From Rhodopirellula sp. P2 (GTDB taxonomy: Bacteria; Planctomycetota; Planctomycetia; Pirellulales; Pirellulaceae), in contig NZ_CP118225.1 of the NCBI RefSeq assembly GCF_028768465.1, positions 3,019,001 to 3,083,000 on the forward strand: a stretch of DNA of 64,000 bases. The letters are read 5' to 3'. Within the stretch, counting starts at the first letter, position 1. Each line of letters begins with the position of its first letter. Positions 59,913 through 64,000 of the stretch are shown here, in pieces. Under the pieces are notes generated by a model, which saw nothing but the letters and a program-made list of their open reading frames with translations, ran no database searches and was not told where the DNA came from. The translations under genes and the position numbers were made by a program.

Positions 59913-61142
59913 ATGAAAGAGCGTTTGCGTGTGATGTCGTTGATTGGCGAGACACTTGCGGAATGTCGCGGAACAAGGTCGGCAGATCGATTGGTGAGCT
60001 TGCTGATGCGATTAGCTGAGTGTCCTGATGCGCCGTTGGAGATCGAGTTTCGCAGGCCAACTGAACCATGGGAGGCGTCGGAGTACTACTGTGCAACGTT
60101 GTGTACGGGCGACACGGTTGAATTCCCCTGTCAAAAACATGAATACGAAGACGACTTCGGACAAGACCAGGAGGGATTCACTATCGGAGGCACGTTGCCA
60201 AAGGCAGATGCCGGGGTTGTTGCGAGGGTGGTGGAGATCTGGCGGGATTGTTTGGAAAAGGCCAATGCTGCAAACACGGACATGCCTGCCGTGAATACGT
60301 TGAGAAATCAAACGGAACAAAGCTCCACCAGTGGGATTCACAACGACCAATTGAGGAGACTTGAATACTTTGAGCAAGAATTCAGGGCAATCCGACTGCT
60401 GCCTGAATCCTCTGAAATCAAAGTCCAAATATGTGAGAAGTTGGAGTTGTTGGGAGATGAATTGTCTCACATGCAAATGGAAAACTTACTGCCTCTTCAA
60501 ATTTCGAAACTGGTTGAGGACGCGAGGCCGCGAGGATTGGTTTTTGGTTTTGGATTTGGAGTTGGAGTTGCGACCAACCTATTTGGTTATTGGATACCTG
60601 CGATATCTCCTGTCGAATACGACGAAGAAACCAAAACCATCGTCAGTCCCTCTGCCTATTTCTTGGAGCCGGGCAAAATCAAAGTACTGTCACCAGGTCT
60701 TTTCAAAAGCATCTTTTGTGAAATTTACTGCGAAGAGGATGACGAACGGGTCGTCGCCGAACGTCTCTGGTGTGAACACCAATTTTCCATTCTCGGATAC
60801 TACGCGACTGCCTGCGAATTGCTCGCGGCCCATCTTCGTGGTTCCTCCCCAATAGCCCCCGGCGAAAAAACACTAAATCCGCCGTCCGGTTTAACGGACA
60901 AGGCCAGACCAACGATCGCTGAGAAGAAACTGGAGAGAGGGGAGTGGATGTTAGATAATTGCGATCCAACGAAGCTGAAGAATCGTGAGTTGCAAAAGAT
61001 GGTGAATGACGAGGGGACGGAGCGCGGTTGGCCGCTGTTCGATAGTGAAACGGGGAACGGGGCGTTTGATGCGTACAAACGAGCCTATCTGGAAAGGTTT
61101 AAAGTCCCATTTTCCCGAGACAATCGTGGAAGATCGAAATAG
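59913..61142 (+). CDS. Hypothetical protein, 409 residues, accessory region
   Basis: A soluble, acidic protein without recognisable family. Seen: a helical N-terminus, a beta-rich stretch (FRRPTEPWEASEYYCATLC), a long charged helix (RRLEYFEQEFRAIRLLPES), a short Gly/Phe-rich hydrophobic segment (LVFGFGFGVGVATNLFGYW) that could be a buried strand or membrane-associated loop, and a late helix pair (ENRELQ-type LKNRELQKMVNDEGTERGWP), with a basic C-terminus. The base composition is lower in G+C than the core genes, particularly at 60290-60700. It lies just upstream of the replication-like gene run but has its own spacing, so it could be cargo of the same element. Confidence 0.6.
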   Translation: MKERLRVMSLIGETLAECRGTRSADRLVSLLMRLAECPDAPLEIEFRRPTEPWEASEYYCATLCTGDTVEFPCQKHEYEDDFGQDQEGFTIGGTLPKADAGVVARVVEIWRDCLEKANAANTDMPAVNTLRNQTEQSSTSGIHNDQLRRLEYFEQEFRAIRLLPESSEIKVQICEKLELLGDELSHMQMENLLPLQISKLVEDARPRGLVFGFGFGVGVATNLFGYWIPAISPVEYDEETKTIVSPSAYFLEPGKIKVLSPGLFKSIFCEIYCEEDDERVVAERLWCEHQFSILGYYATACELLAAHLRGSSPIAPGEKTLNPPSGLTDKARPTIAEKKLERGEWMLDNCDPTKLKNRELQKMVNDEGTERGWPLFDSETGNGAFDAYKRAYLERFKVPFSRDNRGRSK

Positions 61143-61236
61143 CGAAACAGCAAAATAGGCCTCGCGTTTTTGTTCTTTTCGGGACTGCGGCAGATTCTGG
61201 GCGTTGTGTTTCATTCACTTGCCCGGAGGACTTTCA

Positions 61237-61425
61237 ATGTCACCGCTCGACTCGCTTCCAACGCCGGAATCGATCGCTAATCGGATTGAGTTTGCTGTTC
61301 GCGAACGAATGCTGTTGCGACGGCTTTATCGACTTAGCGTAGAAGCTCGCGAAGCTCGCAAAGACAATCTCAATCAGCCCCCCAGTTGCTCGGATCAAGA
61401 CCGGAGGGAGCTGCCCAATGTCTGA
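61237..61425 (+). CDS. Small hypothetical protein, first gene of the replication-like module
   Basis: A 62-residue basic protein (MSPLDSLPTPESIANRIEFA and an Arg-rich helix RERMLLRRLYRLSVEAREAR). A perfect GGAGGA lies 6 bases before the ATG, the strongest ribosome site seen in the window. Its stop overlaps the start of the next gene by 8 bp. Small basic proteins in this position are common in phage or plasmid modules. No family is recognised. Confidence 0.65.
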   Translation: MSPLDSLPTPESIANRIEFAVRERMLLRRLYRLSVEAREARKDNLNQPPSCSDQDRRELPNV

Positions 61426-61687
61426 CTCCAATATCCGGCAAGTCTTTGCCATAGCTCGACGCCGATTTCTTCGTCGCTTGGAGCAAGGTCCCGCGACATT
61501 CACCGAGGCGATTCGTGGTCTGGAATTGCCTGAGGGCAAAGACGGCCGATTGTTCGGTGCAATGGTCGCTGAGTTGCACCGCGATGGAATCATCCGTCCG
61601 GTCGGCTATGTCCCATCGAGCAATCGGTGTTGCCATTCCCGTTTGTGGAAATTGGTGGATAACACGAAGGGGGGCGACGATGCCTGA
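61418..61687 (+). CDS. Small winged-helix-like protein
   Basis: An 89-residue protein. FAIARRRFLRRLEQGPATFTEAIRGLEL and then GAMVAELHRDGIIRPVGYVP and RLWKL read like a winged-helix domain of the phage or mobile-element type, where a helix-turn-helix pair is followed by a beta-hairpin wing. It may regulate or accompany replication. It overlaps both neighbours by 8 bp, so the genes are transcribed and translated together. The family is not identified. Confidence 0.6.
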   Translation: MSDSNIRQVFAIARRRFLRRLEQGPATFTEAIRGLELPEGKDGRLFGAMVAELHRDGIIRPVGYVPSSNRCCHSRLWKLVDNTKGGDDA

Positions 61688-62039
61688 CTTGATCTTGCGG
61701 GACATCGATCCCGAACAATTGCGTGCCGCGATCGTGGCGGACGTGCTCAATGGAATACGTCCATTGTTGGCTCGCCACAACGTTGACGCCGGCCCCGTCG
61801 CGACCCGAGACGGGATGCGGAAGATCCTGCATTGGTCGATGGGCAAGTTGGATGCCGAGACCAAGGCGAAGACGATCCCGTCCATCATGCAGGGCGATCG
61901 ACGCCTGTACGTCATTGAAGACGTGTTGAATGCACTGCGTGATGGAACTGAGGCCGCTGAGGCTGAAGCGACCGCACGCCAAGCCGCGAAGCATGCCAAG
62001 AAGCAAGCCAACAAAAAACGGGGTGCCGATCATGCGTAG
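61680..62039 (+). CDS. Hypothetical protein in replication-like module
   Basis: A 119-residue protein: an N-terminal domain (LILRDIDPEQLRAAIVADVL, then GPVATRDGMRKILHWSMGKL and DRRLYVIEDVLNALRD) followed by an Ala/Lys-rich helix (AEAEATARQAAKHAKKQANK). The middle resembles a small DNA-binding helical domain, but no family can be named. ATG at 61680 follows AAGGGGGG and overlaps the previous gene. Its end overlaps the prim-pol start by 8 bp. Confidence 0.6.
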   Translation: MPDLILRDIDPEQLRAAIVADVLNGIRPLLARHNVDAGPVATRDGMRKILHWSMGKLDAETKAKTIPSIMQGDRRLYVIEDVLNALRDGTEAAEAEATARQAAKHAKKQANKKRGADHA

Positions 62040-63027
62040 TGAGCGACAACCCCGAAAGTGCGATGACAGTGCAACCCGTCGCCCCCAGTATACCATCGCT
62101 CGTGATTACATCGCCGCTGGCGTGTCTGTGATCCCGTTGAGAATGGACGGCAGCAAAGCCCCGGCGGTGCAGTCGTGGAATGAATACCGAACCCGGTTTG
62201 CAACCGATGACGAGCTGCGATCGTTTTTCGCGAACGCGGCCGGCATTGGCCTGGTCAGTGGTATCCAATCCGGTGGAATGGAAGTGCTCGATTTTGATGA
62301 GCAACCGGATGAAACGTTCGATCAATGGCTCAATCTGTTGCCCGCAAATTTGCTTTGCCGATTGTGCGTCGTCGAAACCGGAGGACTTGGATACCACGTC
62401 CTGTACCGCTGCGTTGAAGTCAGTGGCAATACGAAGATCGCGATGACCGCCGCGGGTGGCGTGCTAGTCGAAAGTCGTGGTGAAGGAGGCTATATCGTTG
62501 GTGTGGGGTCCGCCGCTGGCGTCCATCAAAGTGGAAGCCCGTACGTCCAAGTGCGTGGGATTCCGCTTCCTGAGTTGCCGACGATGACACCGGAGGAGCG
62601 CAAGATCCTTTGGTGTGCAGCTGCGTCACTGGATGAACGTCCCGATCCGATGGCCGAGTACGTTCGGCAACGTCGATCCGAATTGCGTCCATCGATAGAA
62701 TCGGACACATCGACACCTTGGGGGGATTTTGACCGCGGAGCCGATTGGTTGGACATCTTGCAACCGCACGGATGGACCACCACCAACGGAGTCTCCTGGA
62801 CTCGCCCCGGCAAACAGTTTGGGACGTCCGCCAAGATCGTCGTCGCCAAGGATGGCACCGAAGTGTTGACCGTCTTTTCGGCAACTGCCGGCCCGCTCGC
62901 TGCGGAGGGCGTGGGTCATCGAACGTGGGGGAAATTCTCTGCGTTTGCATCTCTCAATCATGGTGGTGACCGTTGTGTCGCGGCCCGTGCCGTCATCGCG
63001 ATGGGATATGGGAGGGCAGGACAATGA
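62032..63027 (+). CDS. Bifunctional DNA primase/polymerase (prim-pol domain protein)
   Basis: A 331-residue protein with an archaeo-eukaryotic-type prim-pol domain: VIPLRMDGSKAPAVQSWNEY near residue 33, GIGLVSGIQSGGMEVLDFD with the metal-binding acids (Asp 87 and Asp 89), the TGGLGYHVLY His (122), and VESRGEGGYIVGVGS. Such proteins prime and extend DNA in phages, plasmids and integrative elements. A C-terminal region of unknown role follows the domain. ATG at 62032 overlaps the previous gene; its stop overlaps the DUF3987 start (ATGA). It must work with the helicase-like protein of the next gene. Confidence 0.9.
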   Translation: MRSERQPRKCDDSATRRPQYTIARDYIAAGVSVIPLRMDGSKAPAVQSWNEYRTRFATDDELRSFFANAAGIGLVSGIQSGGMEVLDFDEQPDETFDQWLNLLPANLLCRLCVVETGGLGYHVLYRCVEVSGNTKIAMTAAGGVLVESRGEGGYIVGVGSAAGVHQSGSPYVQVRGIPLPELPTMTPEERKILWCAAASLDERPDPMAEYVRQRRSELRPSIESDTSTPWGDFDRGADWLDILQPHGWTTTNGVSWTRPGKQFGTSAKIVVAKDGTEVLTVFSATAGPLAAEGVGHRTWGKFSAFASLNHGGDRCVAARAVIAMGYGRAGQ

Positions 63028-64000
63028 CCAAGGAAACAAACCGTAGCGGAATCAAAGTCGCGCCCGCGCCGCACGTCGACTATGACGAAATTGACCGCCG
63101 TGCCCAAGACGATGCCGGTGGTGTGACGTGGGGCGAACCCGATGCATTGCCAGATGAATTGCGTCCGGTCATGCCATACGTGTCTGAGTTGCTGCCGTCG
63201 TCCATTGGGCGTGCCGTTGACGACATCGCGGAGCGGATGCAATGTCCACCGGATTATCCCGCCGCGTCGATGCTGGTGGCGATGGCAGCGGTGGTGGGAT
63301 GCCGTCTTGGGATCCGCCCAAGGATGCGTGACGACTGGTTGGTCGTGCCGAACCTTTGGGGCTGCGTCGTCGGTCGCCCCAGTCTGAAGAAGACACCGGC
63401 AACCAAGGGCGCTGAACGGCAATTGCGGAACCTGGAAGGTCGAAGTCGAGAGGCGTTGGCCGACGAAATCGACGACGCGGAAGTCGATGCCATGTTGTTG
63501 GAACCGCGTCGCAAGTTGCTTGAAAACAACATGAAGACCGCGATCAAGTCTGGCGATGAAGACGCGGCCCGATCGTACGCTTCCGAGTTGAAGGGACTGG
63601 TCGAAACGAAACCACCGGAACCCCGGCGGATCATCGCCAAGGAAACATCGATTCAAAAACTCTGCGAGATGCTGAGTCGTCACCCGGCGGGAATGATTCT
63701 GTTCATCGACGAACTGCTTGGATGGATGCGAAAACTTGATCGTGACGATCAGGCCGGTGTGCGTCCCATTTACCTGACGCTGTGGAACGGAACCGAGATC
63801 GTCAACGACGACACCTTGGGACGTGGCGAATTGTCGGCCCGTGGCTGTATCAGTGTCTTCGGATGCTTCACGCCGGGTGGATTGACGGATTACGTCAGTG
63901 CTGCGATTCGTGGAGGGCGTGGCGACGATGGGCTGGTTCAGCGTTTGCAGATTACGGTCTGGCCTGATTCACCCAAGGAGTATCACCCGGTCGACCGCTG
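63024..64000 (+). CDS. DUF3987 helicase-like ATPase, 3' part beyond window
   Basis: At least 325 residues from ATG 63024, with no stop before the window end. Seen: MQCPPDYPAASMLVAMAAVV and RDDWLVVPNLWGCVVGRPSL, leading to a Walker A-like VGRPSLKKTPAT (residues ~116-127), then GMILFIDELLGWMRKLDRDD (Walker B with Asp-Glu) and GRGELSARGCISVFG, and the arginine region SAAIRGGRGDDGLVQRLQI. This is the DUF3987 signature, which is found in replication modules of mobile elements together with prim-pol. It should unwind the template for the primase. The start is translationally coupled to the prim-pol gene. Confidence 0.88.
   Translation, partial: MTKETNRSGIKVAPAPHVDYDEIDRRAQDDAGGVTWGEPDALPDELRPVMPYVSELLPSSIGRAVDDIAERMQCPPDYPAASMLVAMAAVVGCRLGIRPRMRDDWLVVPNLWGCVVGRPSLKKTPATKGAERQLRNLEGRSREALADEIDDAEVDAMLLEPRRKLLENNMKTAIKSGDEDAARSYASELKGLVETKPPEPRRIIAKETSIQKLCEMLSRHPAGMILFIDELLGWMRKLDRDDQAGVRPIYLTLWNGTEIVNDDTLGRGELSARGCISVFGCFTPGGLTDYVSAAIRGGRGDDGLVQRLQITVWPDSPKEYHPVDR

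Overview
The window looks like a chromosomal segment of a Pirellulaceae planctomycete, most like Rhodopirellula. The signs are a PSCyt1/DUF1587-DUF1592-type secreted cytochrome paired with a DUF1552 protein, a pilin-like DUF1559 protein, a giant surface protein with the N-terminal LE-S-R-Q-L-L-A motif and a C-terminal dockerin, a PEP-CTERM protein, DUF58/BatA/von Willebrand A membrane clusters, few strong Shine-Dalgarno sites and moderately high G+C. No tRNA, rRNA or CRISPR array was seen.

Layout. 1-1.6 kb: the 5' part of a RecQ helicase gene (cut by the window edge) divergent from an RluA-type pseudouridine synthase. 1.7-6.4 kb: envelope polysaccharide genes (a Wza-like export lipoprotein, a planctomycete lipoprotein and a WecA/MraY-like glycosyl-phosphate transferase). 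6.4-12 kb: a minus-strand run of typA/bipA, a histidine phosphatase, an ABC ATPase and an ABC permease fused to a CPBP protease. 12.1-13 kb: an epimerase. 13-21.2 kb: a minus-strand operon behind a well-formed cobalamin riboswitch, encoding a DUF1559 pseudopilin-like protein, a 2044-residue surface protein with three DUF4465 modules, a DUF1289 protein and a DUF6580 membrane protein. This is the most interesting system here: a candidate B12-controlled surface apparatus. 21.3-34 kb: five genes coupled by 4-bp ATGA overlaps (DUF58, BatA-like, vWA/amidotransferase-like, a 1937-residue DUF4175-like coiled-coil protein and a squalene-cyclase-like Tat protein). 34.2-36.6 kb: two tandem trans-sulfuration PLP enzymes.

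36.9-40 kb: a secreted repeat protein, trpS and acpS. 40.3-44.4 kb: the DUF1592-type cytochrome and DUF1552 pair, with palindromic intergenic repeats on both sides that start at the stop codons of acpS and of the DUF1552 gene; the second copy is split by a 331-bp terminal-inverted-repeat element. 45-52.6 kb: a Spy-like Gly/Arg-rich protein, a fasciclin protein, a GNAT-like protein, rpmJ (type B), a BshC-like protein, an FHA protein and an RlmI-type methyltransferase. 52.7-56.6 kb: a 7Fe ferredoxin, a flippase-like protein, truB and a DUF3500 protein. 57-58 kb: a PEP-CTERM beta-propeller-like protein.

From about 58 kb the character changes: long G-rich non-coding tracts with a diverged direct repeat, unrecognised genes, then a tightly packed run with strong ribosome sites (small protein, winged-helix-like protein, 119-residue protein, prim-pol primase, DUF3987 helicase-like protein) that runs off the right edge. 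This is probably the replication module of an integrated phage- or plasmid-like element. Its integrase and boundaries are not visible.
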